Positions 44,237 to 52,992 are shown, counted from the stretch's first letter. The stretch: 64,000 nucleotides of DNA from Mycobacterium malmoense (GCF_019645855.1 NZ_CP080999.1:4030001-4094000), one strand, 5' to 3'. The notes: generated from the sequence alone by a model not told the origin. Translations and numbers: made by a program.

Positions 44237-44680
44237 TTACCACTTACCCGGCGGCATGCCGTACACGTGTGAGATCGGCAGGGTCAGCAGCACCCGCCGG
44301 TCCGTGACCATCGCCCGCCGGTACTCGTCCCAGTCCGGATGTTCACCGGCGATGTTGCGATACAAGGCAATCAACGCCTCGACGGTGTCGTCGTCGGGCG
44401 CGGCCGCCGGAGGCGTCAGTTCCGCCGTGCCTTCGGCCACGGCATACGACCACCCGTCGTCGGCGTCGACCAGGATCGAAGCCCGCGGGTCGCGGCGCAG
44501 ATTGCGCGTCTTGGCCCGCGGCTCGGTGATCGATACCCGCACCGCCAGTTCGCGCGGGTCGAAGTGGTAACTCACATTCGACAGTTGGGGCCGCCCGTCG
44601 CGCTTGATGGTGGCCAACACCCCGAGGGAGTTCCCGCTGATCACGGCTAATAGCTTGTCGTCGAAGACTTGGCGTCCCAT
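44237..44680 (-). CDS. PNPOx-fold F420-binding protein (Rv1155-like)
   Basis: 147 residues of the split beta-barrel pyridoxamine-oxidase-like fold; mycobacterial Rv1155 binds F420 and is a candidate F420-dependent reductase. Markers: LGVLATIKRDGRPQLSNVSY (16-35), RAKTRNLRRDPRASILV and the end ISHVYGMPPGKW. Depends on FO made by the FbiC encoded in this window. The physiological substrate is unknown. Confidence 0.93.
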   Translation of the reverse strand: MGRQVFDDKLLAVISGNSLGVLATIKRDGRPQLSNVSYHFDPRELAVRVSITEPRAKTRNLRRDPRASILVDADDGWSYAVAEGTAELTPPAAAPDDDTVEALIALYRNIAGEHPDWDEYRRAMVTDRRVLLTLPISHVYGMPPGKW

Positions 44681-44735
44681 GCCAAAAGCCTACGTCGCGT
44701 CACGTCGCTCCCGGCCGGCCTGGTGGAATCGGACC

Positions 44736-45257
44736 ATGACCAAGTACGCGGCATTCCTGCGCGGCGTCAACGTCGGCGGCGTCAACCTCAAAATGGCCGA
44801 GGTGGCGGCCGCGCTGACCGGCGCCGGATTCGCCAACGTGCGCACCGTCCTGGCCAGCGGCAACGTGCTGCTGGAGTCGTCCGCCGGCGTGGCCGCGGTG
44901 CGCAAGAAGGCCGAAGCCACGTTGCGCGAGAGGTTCGGCTATGACGCGTGGGTGCTGGTGTACGACATCGACACGGTGCGCACGGTCGTCGACGCCTACC
45001 CTTTCGAACGCGAGGTCGACGGGTACCAGTCCTACGTCACGTTCGTCGCCGACGCCGCGGTGCTCGACGAGCTTGCCAGGCTCGCCGAGGGTGCCGGTCC
45101 GGCAGAGAAGATCGGCCGCGGCGAGGGCGTTGTCTACTGGCAGGTGCCCAAGGGCAGCACCTTGGACAGCACGATCGGCAAGACGATGGGCAAGCCGCGC
45201 TACAAGTCCTCGACGACGACACGTAACCTGCGCACGCTGGCCAAAGTTATTGGCTAG
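44736..45257 (+). CDS. DUF1697 protein (Rv1154c-like)
   Basis: 173 residues from ATG 44736. The family start MTKYAAFLRGVNVGGVNLKM and end KSSTTTRNLRTLAKV are clear. Two ferredoxin-like halves. Cytoplasmic, function unknown. Divergent from the Rv1155-like gene with 55 bp between starts. Confidence 0.9.
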   Translation: MTKYAAFLRGVNVGGVNLKMAEVAAALTGAGFANVRTVLASGNVLLESSAGVAAVRKKAEATLRERFGYDAWVLVYDIDTVRTVVDAYPFEREVDGYQSYVTFVADAAVLDELARLAEGAGPAEKIGRGEGVVYWQVPKGSTLDSTIGKTMGKPRYKSSTTTRNLRTLAKVIG

Positions 45258-45281
45258 CGCGCCAACCGATTTCGGCCGGCC

Positions 45282-45647
45282 TCAATCATCGGGCACATTG
45301 GTCAGGTAGCGCATCGCGTCGGATTTGGTCAGCCCCAATGCCCGGGCCACGTCGACGTACTCTTTGGCAGCGGCCGCCATCGCGGCGTCGGTCGGATCGA
45401 AGCGGGAAATGAAAGTGCCGAAGCGCCCACGTGTTTCGACGATCGCCGCCGACTCCAGCTCACGATAGGCACGGGCCACGGTGTTCGCCGCAACGCCAAG
45501 CTGACCGGCCAGGTCACGCACCGTCGGGAGCCGGCTGCCGGGCGGCAACGCGCCGCTTCGGACTCCGTCGATGACCTGGGTCCTGAGCTGGTCGAACAAT
45601 GGTTTGCCCGCCTTCACGTCGACCCGTAACCAATCCCGCAGCTCCAC
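45282..45647 (-). CDS. GntR family regulator, YtrA subfamily (Rv1152-like)
   Basis: 121 residues from GTG 45647; TTG 45665 is an alternative. The winged helix covers about residues 10-75 (SRLPTVRDLAGQLGVAANTV, then ARAYRELESAAIVETRGRFG); the short C-terminal part (MAAAAKEYVDVARALGL) is typical of YtrA-type dimers without a ligand domain. Divergent from the sirtuin gene with 37 bp between starts, so it probably controls both. Confidence 0.9.
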   Translation of the reverse strand: MELRDWLRVDVKAGKPLFDQLRTQVIDGVRSGALPPGSRLPTVRDLAGQLGVAANTVARAYRELESAAIVETRGRFGTFISRFDPTDAAMAAAAKEYVDVARALGLTKSDAMRYLTNVPDD

Positions 45648-45684
45648 GCACCCAGTATCCCGCAAGCGCGGCTATGTTTGTGGA

Positions 45685-46398
45685 ATGCGGGTAACGGTGC
45701 TCAGCGGCGCGGGGATCTCCGCGGAAAGCGGCGTACCGACTTTTCGTGACGACAAGAACGGACTGTGGGCCCGCTTCGATCCCTACGAGCTGTCCAGCAC
45801 CCAAGGGTGGCGCAACAACCCCGAACGGGTCTGGGGGTGGTATCTGTGGCGCCACTACCTGGTGGCCAACGTCGAACCCAACAATGGGCATCGCGCGATC
45901 GCTGCGTGGCAGGATTACGCCGACGTCACCGTCGTCACCCAGAACGTCGACGACTTGCACGAGCGCGCCGGTAGCAGCCCGGTGCATCATCTGCACGGGA
46001 GCCTTTTCGAATTCCGTTGCGAGCGTTGCGGTATGCCCTACACCGGTGCGCTCCCCGAAATGCCGGAGCCGGCGCTGGAGGTGGAACCTCCGGTCTGCCA
46101 CTGCGGCGGCCTGATCAGACCCGACATCGTGTGGTTCGGCGAGCCGCTGCCCGACGAGCCATGGCAGCGCGCGGTCGAGGCGACGCAGGCCGCCGACGTG
46201 ATGGTGGTGGTGGGGACCTCGGCGATCGTCTACCCCGCGGCCGGTCTGCCGGATCTGGCGTTGTCCCGCGGCGCGGTCGTCGTCGAGGTCAACCCCGAGC
46301 CGACACCGCTTACCCCGAGCGCCACGATCAGCATCCGCGAGAGTGCAAGCCAGGCGCTGCCCGAGCTGCTGCAGCGGCTGCCCGCCCTGTTGAGATAA
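45685..46398 (+). CDS. cobB: NAD-dependent protein deacylase, class III sirtuin (Rv1151c-like)
   Basis: 237 residues. NAD-binding GAGISAESGVPTFRD at the start, catalytic His in HHLHGSLFEF, zinc cysteines CERC and CHCG, and NAD-site TQNVDDLHERAG. YLWR (near residue 54) gives the Tyr-x-x-Arg pair that in class III sirtuins recognises succinyl or malonyl lysine, so desuccinylase activity is likely in addition to deacetylation. Starts close to and divergent from GntR. Confidence 0.95.
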   Translation: MRVTVLSGAGISAESGVPTFRDDKNGLWARFDPYELSSTQGWRNNPERVWGWYLWRHYLVANVEPNNGHRAIAAWQDYADVTVVTQNVDDLHERAGSSPVHHLHGSLFEFRCERCGMPYTGALPEMPEPALEVEPPVCHCGGLIRPDIVWFGEPLPDEPWQRAVEATQAADVMVVVGTSAIVYPAAGLPDLALSRGAVVVEVNPEPTPLTPSATISIRESASQALPELLQRLPALLR

Positions 46399-46400
46399 GT

Positions 46401-46457
46401 CGAGCCTGCGCACAGATCGCGGTTCGTCCACAAAGTGGCACGCTCAGCGCAGTTTCG
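46401..46457. repeat. Interspersed element, copy 2, upstream of AbiEi/DUF559-like gene
   Basis: Begins with the 21-bp CGAGCCTGCGCACAGATCGC plus G that recurs exactly at 47367-47387. The downstream part (CACGCTCAGCGCAGTTTCG) also resembles the second copy. Confidence 0.65.
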
Positions 46458-46494
46458 ATGTCCCGCCGTCGGCGAGGCCGGCGAGCGTGCAGCC

Positions 46495-47355
46495 ATGACA
46501 AGCAATAAACCCTTTATCGGCAGCGAGGTGGTGAAGGCCGGGACGCTGCGCAAGCATCAGCTGCGGTCCCGCTTCCGGCCGGTGTTCCCCGACGTCTATG
46601 TACGACGCGATCTGGGGCTGACGTTGCGCGACCGTGCAGTGGCGGCCTGGCTGTGGTCGCATCGCCAAGGCGTGCTGGCGGGGTTGACCGCGGCCGCGTG
46701 GCATGGCTCGAGGTGGGTGGACGAACACCTGCCCGTCGAGTTGATCTGGTCCAACGCGCGATCGCCACGCGGCGTGCGAACCTACGATTTTAGGCTTCGC
46801 CCAGCCGAATTCCGCACTGTAATGGGCGTACCGGTAACGACGCCGCCACGCACCGCATTCGATATCGCGCGCCGGAAGCCGATGGGGACCGCGATCGCCC
46901 ACTTGGACGCCCTCATGCGCGCAACCGGAGTAAAGGTCGATCAGGTCGCCGAAATGGCGGACCGGCACCGCGGCGCGCGTGGGCTCAGACAACTGGAAAC
47001 GGCGCTGGATTTGGCGGACGCCGGTTCGCAGTCGCCGAAAGAGACGTGGCTGCGGCTCCTACTGATCCACGCGGGATTGCCACGGCCGAGGACCCAGATC
47101 CCGGTAATGACTGCCGACGGCGCCCAATACTACCTCGACATGGGGTGGGAGGACTTGATGGTCGCCGCCGAGTATGACGGCGAGCATCATCGCCTCGACC
47201 CCTGGCAGTACAGAAAGGACATCCGTCGCAGAGAGGCATTGGAGAGGCTGGCCTGGCTCATCGTCCGAGTGGTCGCAACGGATCGTCCCGCCGACATCAT
47301 TCGTCGGGTTCGTGATGCCCGGGAGTTTCGGGCATCGAGCCTGCATCGAAACTGA
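46495..47355 (+). CDS. AbiEi-like/DUF559-domain protein
   Basis: 286 residues from ATG 46495. N-terminal winged helix (GTLRKHQLRSRFRPVFPDVY, near 15-35) of the AbiEi antitoxin type, then a middle domain, then a C-terminal Vsr-like DUF559 endonuclease-fold domain (YLDMGWEDLMVAAEYDGEHH, near 205-225, with Asp and Glu in place). Mycobacteria carry many paralogues. No AbiEii toxin gene is adjacent. Flanked by 21-bp direct repeats. Function is unknown; DNA binding is likely. Confidence 0.75.
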   Translation: MTSNKPFIGSEVVKAGTLRKHQLRSRFRPVFPDVYVRRDLGLTLRDRAVAAWLWSHRQGVLAGLTAAAWHGSRWVDEHLPVELIWSNARSPRGVRTYDFRLRPAEFRTVMGVPVTTPPRTAFDIARRKPMGTAIAHLDALMRATGVKVDQVAEMADRHRGARGLRQLETALDLADAGSQSPKETWLRLLLIHAGLPRPRTQIPVMTADGAQYYLDMGWEDLMVAAEYDGEHHRLDPWQYRKDIRRREALERLAWLIVRVVATDRPADIIRRVRDAREFRASSLHRN

Positions 47356-47366
47356 AATGGCGGCAT

Positions 47367-47427
47367 CGAGCCTGCGCACAGATCGCGCTCGGCACGCCAA
47401 CGGGCGCGCTGAGCGCAGACTCGGCGT
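47367..47427. repeat. Interspersed element, copy 3, downstream of AbiEi/DUF559-like gene
   Basis: Exact 21-bp repeat of 46401-46421 followed by GCGCTGAGCGCAGACTCGG, similar to the tail of copy 2. The two copies bracket a single gene. Confidence 0.65.
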
Positions 47428-47434
47428 GAGGGAT

Positions 47435-48088
47435 CTAGGGCCGGCGTGCCCGGCCCAGCACCAACTCCGACACCGGCAGCGGCGCCCAGAACGGCAGCGT
47501 CCACTCCCGCCGGGAAGTGTCCACCTCGAATCCGGCCTCGACGATGGCGAGCTCGGTATCGCGATGGGTGTGGCAGTTGCCCAGCAACCTCGGCCACAGC
47601 GTGGCGTCGGCAAGCCACTGCAACCGGCCCCGCACGCCGGCGCTGGCCACATGCTCGAGATACCGCAGCTGCCCGCCCGGCCGCAGCAACGAACACAGAC
47701 GCTGCAACACCATGGCGGGGTCTTGCACCGAGCACAGCACCAGCGAGCACACCACCGCGTCGAACGGCTCCCCGCCGCTGAACGCCTCCGCGGTCTCACC
47801 GGTCACGACAACCGGGACGGGCGCCGCGGCGGCCGCGGTGCGCGCCCGGGCGGCAAGCCGCGGCTCCGGCTCCACGGCCACGACGCGCTCAACGGAATCC
47901 GGATAGAAGGCGAAGTTGGTGCCAATGCCCGCCCCGACCTCCAGCACCCGGCCCGACAAGCCGGCCAGATTCTCCCGGCGCAGGGCCCGCACCGCCTCGA
48001 CTTCGTGGGCGGCGACAACGGGCCAGATCCGCGCGAAGAACGGGTTGTCGACGCTCGATGCCGACGCCTCCGCAGCCGTCGTCCCCAA
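47435..48088 (-). CDS. SAM-dependent methyltransferase (Rv1147-like)
   Basis: 217 residues from TTG 48088 (GGAGGGG four to five bases upstream); M. tuberculosis Rv1147 is 216. Motif I VLEVGAGIGTNFAFYP, motif post-I VVAVEPEP, and VVCSLVLCSVQDPAMVLQRL place it in the UbiE/type 11 class I family. Related to phospholipid or sterol methyltransferases; substrate unknown. It follows mmpL13 by 41 bases on the same strand, suggesting linked lipid modification and export. Confidence 0.87.
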   Translation of the reverse strand: MGTTAAEASASSVDNPFFARIWPVVAAHEVEAVRALRRENLAGLSGRVLEVGAGIGTNFAFYPDSVERVVAVEPEPRLAARARTAAAAAPVPVVVTGETAEAFSGGEPFDAVVCSLVLCSVQDPAMVLQRLCSLLRPGGQLRYLEHVASAGVRGRLQWLADATLWPRLLGNCHTHRDTELAIVEAGFEVDTSRREWTLPFWAPLPVSELVLGRARRP

Positions 48089-48129
48089 GGCCCCTCCAAC
48101 TGTCGCTAGGTGGTCAGCCGTGCGCCGCG

Positions 48130-50451
48130 CTAACCAATGTTGGTCACCGACTCCCTGATCGGGCGGCCATCGTGCCGCACCGGTTCGACGTCTCCGGCCT
48201 GTGCGGCCGGGCCCTCGCTGATGCCGAACCGCTCGTGCAGCCACACCAAAGGCTTTGGCGCCCACCAATTCCAGCGGCCCATCACATGCATGAACGCCGG
48301 AACCAGGACCATCCGCACCAGCGTCGCATCCACGAACACGGCGAGCGTGAGCCCGAGGCCGAACATCCGCATGAACGATACGTGGGCGGCGATCAGCGCG
48401 GCGAACGACATCGACATCACCAGCGCGGCCGCGGTGATCACCCGGCCCGTGCGGGCCACGCCATGTGCCACACTCTCGTCGTTGGCGGCATGGGCCTGCG
48501 CCGCGCTTGGCGTCGCCGGTCGGGCGGCCCCGGACGCCAGCCAGTACTCGCGGATCCGGGAGATCAAGAACACCTCATAGTCCATCGACAACCCAAAGGC
48601 GATGCAGAACAACAGCACCGGCATGTTGGCCACCAGCGTGCCGCTCGGGGTTGTTCCGAGCGCGCCGAGGTGGCCGTCCTGGAAGATCCACACCAGCGCG
48701 CCAAAGGCCGCGGTCAGCGACAGCACGTTGCACATCAGCGCCTTCACCGGCAGCACCACGCTGCCGGTGAGCAGGAACAGCAACACGAAGGTAATGGCGG
48801 CCATCAGCCCCAACACCAGCGGAAGTCGTTCCGTCACCGCATCGACGCTGTCGCGGTTGACCTGCGCGACACCGGCCATGTCGACGGGTCGGCCGGCGGG
48901 CCCGCGCACCTCATGCAACCGCCTGAGCTGGGTGTCGGAAGCGTGCGAAAACAGCGGCGCCGCACTGCTCACCGTCAGGAATGCGCTGCCGTCGGCCCAC
49001 CCGGTAGCCGACGTCGGTGGGCCAGCCCGGAATCCACCCGCGAACGTCCCGCCGGGCGCGGACACCGCCGACACGTCGGGAACCCGGGACAGGTCCGCGG
49101 CGTACTTATCCAGATCGGCCGGGCTGAGCCCACGGGCGTTGGGGACGACGACGGGCACCGCTGTCGCGGAATCGTGCGCGAAGTCGTTGCGCAACCGGTC
49201 ACCGACTTGGTGCGACGACGCCGAGTGCGGCAGCACCCGGTCGTCCGGGAAACCCCACTTCACCGAGGTGAACGGGAGTCCGAGCAGCACCAGTAGCGCG
49301 ATGACGGCCGAGCCGATCGGCAGCCAGCGACGCATCACATACTTGCTCGACCGGTACCAGAACGATTCCTCGACTGGCTTGTGCACGGGATCCGGGCGGC
49401 CCAGGATCCGCCGCAAAAGCCGGCGCACGTCCAGTGAATCCAGCCGGGGACCCAGCAGCGCGATCGCGGCCGGGGTTATCACGATGGATGCGGTCGCGAC
49501 GAAGGCCACGGTGGCCACGCCGGCGTAGGCGAACGACTTCAGGAAGTACATCGGGAAGGCCACCGTCGCGGACATCGACAGCGCCACCGTGACCGCGGAG
49601 AACAGCACCGTGCGGCCGGAGGTGGCCATGGTCCGGATCAGCGCCTCTTCTCGATCGCTGCCCTCGGCCAGCTCGTCGCGATACCGGCTGACGATCAGCA
49701 GCGTGTAGTCGATGGCCAGCGCCAGGCCCAATGCCGTGCTCAGGTTGAGCGCGAAGATCGACACTTCGGTGGTAAACGTCACGAGTCGCAACACCGACAT
49801 CGAGCCGACGACGGCCAGTGCGCCGAGGGCCATCGGCAATGCAGCGGCCAGCAGCCCACCGAACACCCAGACCAGCACCAGGAAGCTCAGCGGGAGCGCG
49901 ATCATCTCCATCACCAGAAGGTCGGCCTGGTTCTGCTTGTTGATTTGGGCGTACTGCATCGCCGACCCGCCGGCTCGGACGGTGACGCCGTCACGATCGT
50001 GGACGAACTCGTCCGACAGGGTTTGGGCGTTTGTCTGAATGTAGTTTTCGCCGCCCTTGAGGTTGACCACGATCAACCCCGACTTCCCGTCGGTGCTGAC
50101 GAGATTGGCGGCGGCCGGTGGCGGCGCGGTCCAGGCCGAGGTCACGTTGTACACCAATGGCGACCGTTGCAAATCGCTGACGAGATCGGTGGCCACCTTG
50201 CGAGCCTGCTCACTGTTGGTGCCCGCGGGCGCTGTGACCAGGACCAGCATTTGCTGCCCGCTCTGCCCGAACTTGTCGGTCAGCACTTGAATGGCGCGCG
50301 CCGACTCCGAGTTCGGATCCTGGAAGCCGCCGGGAGACAGGCTCTTGGCAACGGGAAGGCCGAAGATCGCGGCGGCGATGAACACCAAGACCGCCACCCC
50401 GATGATTCGTCGTGGCGCCGCGATGGCCAGTCGCGCGATCCGTTGCAGCAT
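48130..50451 (-). CDS. mmpL13: MmpL-family RND transporter (MmpL13-like)
   Basis: 773-residue inner-membrane lipid exporter with the two-fold RND repeat: TM1, periplasmic domain D1 (about 35-180), TM2-6 with SKYRDE-like DYTLLIVSRYRDELAEGSDR, periplasmic D2 (about 400-540), TM8-12 with LSMDYEVFLISRIREYW, which carries the conserved Asp-Tyr pair for proton relay. ATG 50451 with GGAAGG eight bases upstream. In M. tuberculosis this gene is split in two (mmpL13a/b); here it is intact. Substrate unknown. Confidence 0.93.
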   Translation of the reverse strand: MLQRIARLAIAAPRRIIGVAVLVFIAAAIFGLPVAKSLSPGGFQDPNSESARAIQVLTDKFGQSGQQMLVLVTAPAGTNSEQARKVATDLVSDLQRSPLVYNVTSAWTAPPPAAANLVSTDGKSGLIVVNLKGGENYIQTNAQTLSDEFVHDRDGVTVRAGGSAMQYAQINKQNQADLLVMEMIALPLSFLVLVWVFGGLLAAALPMALGALAVVGSMSVLRLVTFTTEVSIFALNLSTALGLALAIDYTLLIVSRYRDELAEGSDREEALIRTMATSGRTVLFSAVTVALSMSATVAFPMYFLKSFAYAGVATVAFVATASIVITPAAIALLGPRLDSLDVRRLLRRILGRPDPVHKPVEESFWYRSSKYVMRRWLPIGSAVIALLVLLGLPFTSVKWGFPDDRVLPHSASSHQVGDRLRNDFAHDSATAVPVVVPNARGLSPADLDKYAADLSRVPDVSAVSAPGGTFAGGFRAGPPTSATGWADGSAFLTVSSAAPLFSHASDTQLRRLHEVRGPAGRPVDMAGVAQVNRDSVDAVTERLPLVLGLMAAITFVLLFLLTGSVVLPVKALMCNVLSLTAAFGALVWIFQDGHLGALGTTPSGTLVANMPVLLFCIAFGLSMDYEVFLISRIREYWLASGAARPATPSAAQAHAANDESVAHGVARTGRVITAAALVMSMSFAALIAAHVSFMRMFGLGLTLAVFVDATLVRMVLVPAFMHVMGRWNWWAPKPLVWLHERFGISEGPAAQAGDVEPVRHDGRPIRESVTNIG

Positions 50452-50739
50452 GTTCGCGTCCTTCCGCCTGTGCCACGCACAGGCCCCCACCGATCCGCGG
50501 TAACGTATCTGCGCCCAACTTACAGGTGTCAAACAAGACTGTTCGCTTAATGGACGAATCCAGCCGGCCGGATGGTTCATCTCGGCTTTGGACCCAGACG
50601 ACGATAAGAGCCTGGTCAGAAAAACAGGCCACTCAAAGCGCAATCGGGTGCTCGATGACCGGAAACCTTACCCGCCGGTAAATTGCCATTGTTTTCCGAA
50701 TCGTGACTCAAAGATTCCTTAAAGGTGGCCCATACGCTC
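50452..50739. other. Intergenic region upstream of mmpL13
   Basis: No gene recognised. The AT-richer parts at 50510-50560 and 50680-50720 are the probable promoter zones for mmpL13 (minus) and the 45-aa gene (plus). Confidence 0.4.
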
Positions 50740-50877
50740 ATGGTCATGTGGATCGACGACTCGAGTGCCGACGTCATCAAGGCTGACTTCGAGGCCCTCT
50801 ACCACGGCGACGTGCTGGTGGAAGGCGAGACCTCGGAACAGCTCGAAGACTGGCACCCGCTGCCAACGGCAAGCTGA
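50740..50877 (+). CDS. 45-aa acidic small protein
   Basis: ATG 50740 (or ATG 50746) reads MVMWIDDSSADVIKADFEAL then YHGDVLVEGETSEQLEDWHP and TGA. AAAGGTGG lies about eleven bases upstream. Codon use is like a real mycobacterial gene and a strong terminator follows within 95 bp. No family recognised. Confidence 0.55.
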   Translation: MVMWIDDSSADVIKADFEALYHGDVLVEGETSEQLEDWHPLPTAS

Positions 50878-50970
50878 CCTCCGACGATGAGCGTGCTTGC
50901 ACGGCTACTCATGGCCGAACCCGCCGTCAGCCGATGGTTTCGTCGATAGCCTTCGTGTTGTTCCGACGCC

Positions 50971-50999
50971 GAAAGCCCCCGCTATTTGCGGGGGCTTTC
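50971..50999. terminator. Bidirectional intrinsic terminator
   Basis: Perfect 12-bp stem GAAAGCCCCCGC / GCGGGGGCTTTC with loop TATTT, followed by GTTTAG on the plus strand and preceded by CGGCGTC. It separates the plus-strand small gene from the end of the minus-strand SDR gene. Confidence 0.8.
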
Positions 51000-51019
51000 G
51001 TTTAGTCTCGCCCAAGCGC

Positions 51020-51781
51020 TCAGCGTGGCGCCATGCGAATGGCGCCGTCCAGGCGGATGACCTCGCCGTTGAGCATCGGGTTTTCGATGATGTGCACCGC
51101 CAGTGCCCCATACTCGTCGGGGTTGCCCAGCCGCGACGGGTGCGGCACCTGCTTGCCCAGCGACACCCTGGCCTCCTCGGGCAAGGACGCCAGCAGCGGG
51201 GTGTCGAACAGGCCCGGCGCGATCGTGACCACCCGGATCAGGTGGCCGGCCAGGTCGCGGGCGACCGGCAACGTCAGGCCCACCACGCCGCCCTTGGACG
51301 CGGAGTAGGCGGCCTGACCGATCTGGCCGTCGAACGCGGCCACCGACGCGGTGTTGACGATGACGCCGCGCTCTTCGCCTTTTGGTCCGACTGGTTTCGT
51401 CTTGGCGATCCGCTCGGCGGCCAGCCGAAGCACGTTGAAGGTGCCGACCAGGTTGATGTCCACGATCTTGCGGAAGGCATCCAGCGGGAAGACGCCGTCG
51501 CGGCTCAGCACCCGGATGGCGTTTCCGGTGCCGGCGCAGTTGACCACGATGCGCAGCGGACCCATCGACTCGGCGACGTCCAGCGCCCTGGCGACGGCGG
51601 CCTCGTCGGTGACATCGGCCTGCGCGAAGCGCGCGCGGTCGCCGAGCCCGGCAACCACGTCCTCGCCCCGTAGGTCCAGCACCACCACCTGCGCGCCGGC
51701 GTCGAGCAGCCGCTTGGTGGTGGCCAGGCCCAGGCCCGACGCGCCCCCGGTGACGACGGCCACGGCGTCTCTGATCTCCAT
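51020..51781 (-). CDS. Short-chain dehydrogenase, 3-hydroxyacyl-CoA type (Rv1144-like)
   Basis: 253 residues from ATG 51781 (GGGAAGG upstream). NAD-binding TGGASGLGLA near the start, VNCAGTGNA, and catalytic Ser/Tyr/Lys in NTASVAAFDGQIGQAAYSAS (YSASK). It resembles type II 3-hydroxyacyl-CoA dehydrogenases (HSD10), which act on branched acyl-CoA and steroids. Same strand as and 43 bases after mcr; together they fit branched-chain or sterol side-chain catabolism. Confidence 0.9.
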   Translation of the reverse strand: MEIRDAVAVVTGGASGLGLATTKRLLDAGAQVVVLDLRGEDVVAGLGDRARFAQADVTDEAAVARALDVAESMGPLRIVVNCAGTGNAIRVLSRDGVFPLDAFRKIVDINLVGTFNVLRLAAERIAKTKPVGPKGEERGVIVNTASVAAFDGQIGQAAYSASKGGVVGLTLPVARDLAGHLIRVVTIAPGLFDTPLLASLPEEARVSLGKQVPHPSRLGNPDEYGALAVHIIENPMLNGEVIRLDGAIRMAPR

Positions 51782-51804
51782 GCGAATCCTTCCCTGTTGT
51801 CCAG

Positions 51805-51820
51805 CCAACCAGTTGGTTGG
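51805..51820. promoter_or_regulatory. Inverted repeat upstream of SDR gene
   Basis: CCAACCA-GT-TGGTTGG: perfect 7-bp arms, 24 bp upstream of the SDR start and just after the mcr stop. Candidate TetR-type operator. Compare CCAACGCGTTGG at 62588. Confidence 0.5.
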
Positions 51821-51823
51821 GGA

Positions 51824-52906
51824 CTATACCCAGTCCTCGAGCACCGCTTCGATGTCGGCCGCCGGCGCCGCCGGGCGGGGCGTGTCGGGCGCCGTGCGGG
51901 AAAACCGCGGAGCCGGCATCGGCTGCGGGCCGCCGTCGACTTCGTAGAAGGTGTGGCGCTCGGTGACGTGCGGCTCGGTGTGGACCTCGCCGAAGGCCAG
52001 CACCGGTGTCACGCAGGCGTCGGAGTCGGCGAACACCTTGGCCCAGTGGTCGCGGTCGCGACTGGCGAACTTTTCGGTCAGCACGGCCCGCAGTTCGGGC
52101 CAGCGGCTGACGTCGTTTTGTCCGGGCAGGTCGGCGCCATCCAGGCCCAGCCCGGTCAGCATGGCGGCGTAGAACTGCGGCTCGATGGCGCCGACGGCGA
52201 CGTAGCGGCCGTCGGCGCACTCGTAGGTGTCGTAGTAGGGCGCGCCGCCGTCGAGCATGTTGGTGCCGCGCGTGTCGGTCCACATGCCCGTCGCCCGCAT
52301 GGCCCACATCATCTGGATGAGCACGCTGGAACCGTCGACCATCGCGGCATCGATGACCTGACCCTTGCCGGAGCTCTGCCGCTCCCACAGCGCGGCCAGG
52401 ATGCCGAGCAGCAAGAACATCGAGCCGCCGCCGAAGTCGCCGACCAGGTTCAGCGGCGGCACCGGCCGCTCGTTCACCCGGCCGATCGCGTGCAGGATCC
52501 CGTTGAGCGAGATGTAGTTGATGTCGTGGCCGGCCTGCTGGCTGCGCGGGCCCGTTTGGCCCCAGCCGGTCATCCGCGCGTAGATCAGCCGGTCGTTGAC
52601 CTTGGCGCAGTCTTGCGGGCCAAGGCCGAGCCGCTCGGTGACGCCGGGGCGGTAACCCTCGATCAGCACGTCGGCTTTGGCGACGAGCTTGAGCACGAGT
52701 TCGCGTCCCTCATCGGACTTGAGGTTGGCCGTCACGACGCGCCGGTTGCGCATCATGGCGTCCTTGGCCGTGCCGCCGGGACTGGTTGACGGCCGATCGA
52801 CGCGCACCACGTCGGCTCCCAGATCCCCCAGGATCATCGCGGCATGCGGGCCGGGCCCGATGCCGGCCAACTCGACAACACGCAGTCCCTTCAGCGGTCC
52901 AGCCAC
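51824..52906 (-). CDS. mcr: Alpha-methylacyl-CoA racemase
   Basis: Family III CoA-transferase-fold enzyme that converts (2R)- to (2S)-methylacyl-CoA so that branched chains and the cholesterol side chain can enter beta-oxidation. 360 residues from GTG 52906 (GAAAGG upstream). Markers: ELAGIGPGPHAAMILGDLGA at the start, TGWGQTGPRSQQAGHDINYI with the active-site Asp, and YYDTYECADGRYVAVGAIEP. The frame opens further upstream, but the family start fits GTG 52906. Confidence 0.96.
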   Translation of the reverse strand: MAGPLKGLRVVELAGIGPGPHAAMILGDLGADVVRVDRPSTSPGGTAKDAMMRNRRVVTANLKSDEGRELVLKLVAKADVLIEGYRPGVTERLGLGPQDCAKVNDRLIYARMTGWGQTGPRSQQAGHDINYISLNGILHAIGRVNERPVPPLNLVGDFGGGSMFLLLGILAALWERQSSGKGQVIDAAMVDGSSVLIQMMWAMRATGMWTDTRGTNMLDGGAPYYDTYECADGRYVAVGAIEPQFYAAMLTGLGLDGADLPGQNDVSRWPELRAVLTEKFASRDRDHWAKVFADSDACVTPVLAFGEVHTEPHVTERHTFYEVDGGPQPMPAPRFSRTAPDTPRPAAPAADIEAVLEDWV

Positions 52907-52992
52907 GATCCACCGACCTTTCGTCTGCCCTGACGCCCGTACCGTTCGCATCTTCGCAGCCGCCCTCGACCCCCGTCGCCTAGGGTGGGCCC

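Noticed and set aside
46495..47355. AbiE toxin-antitoxin pair
   Set aside because: Only the AbiEi-like N-terminus is present, fused to a DUF559 domain; no AbiEii nucleotidyltransferase lies on either side.
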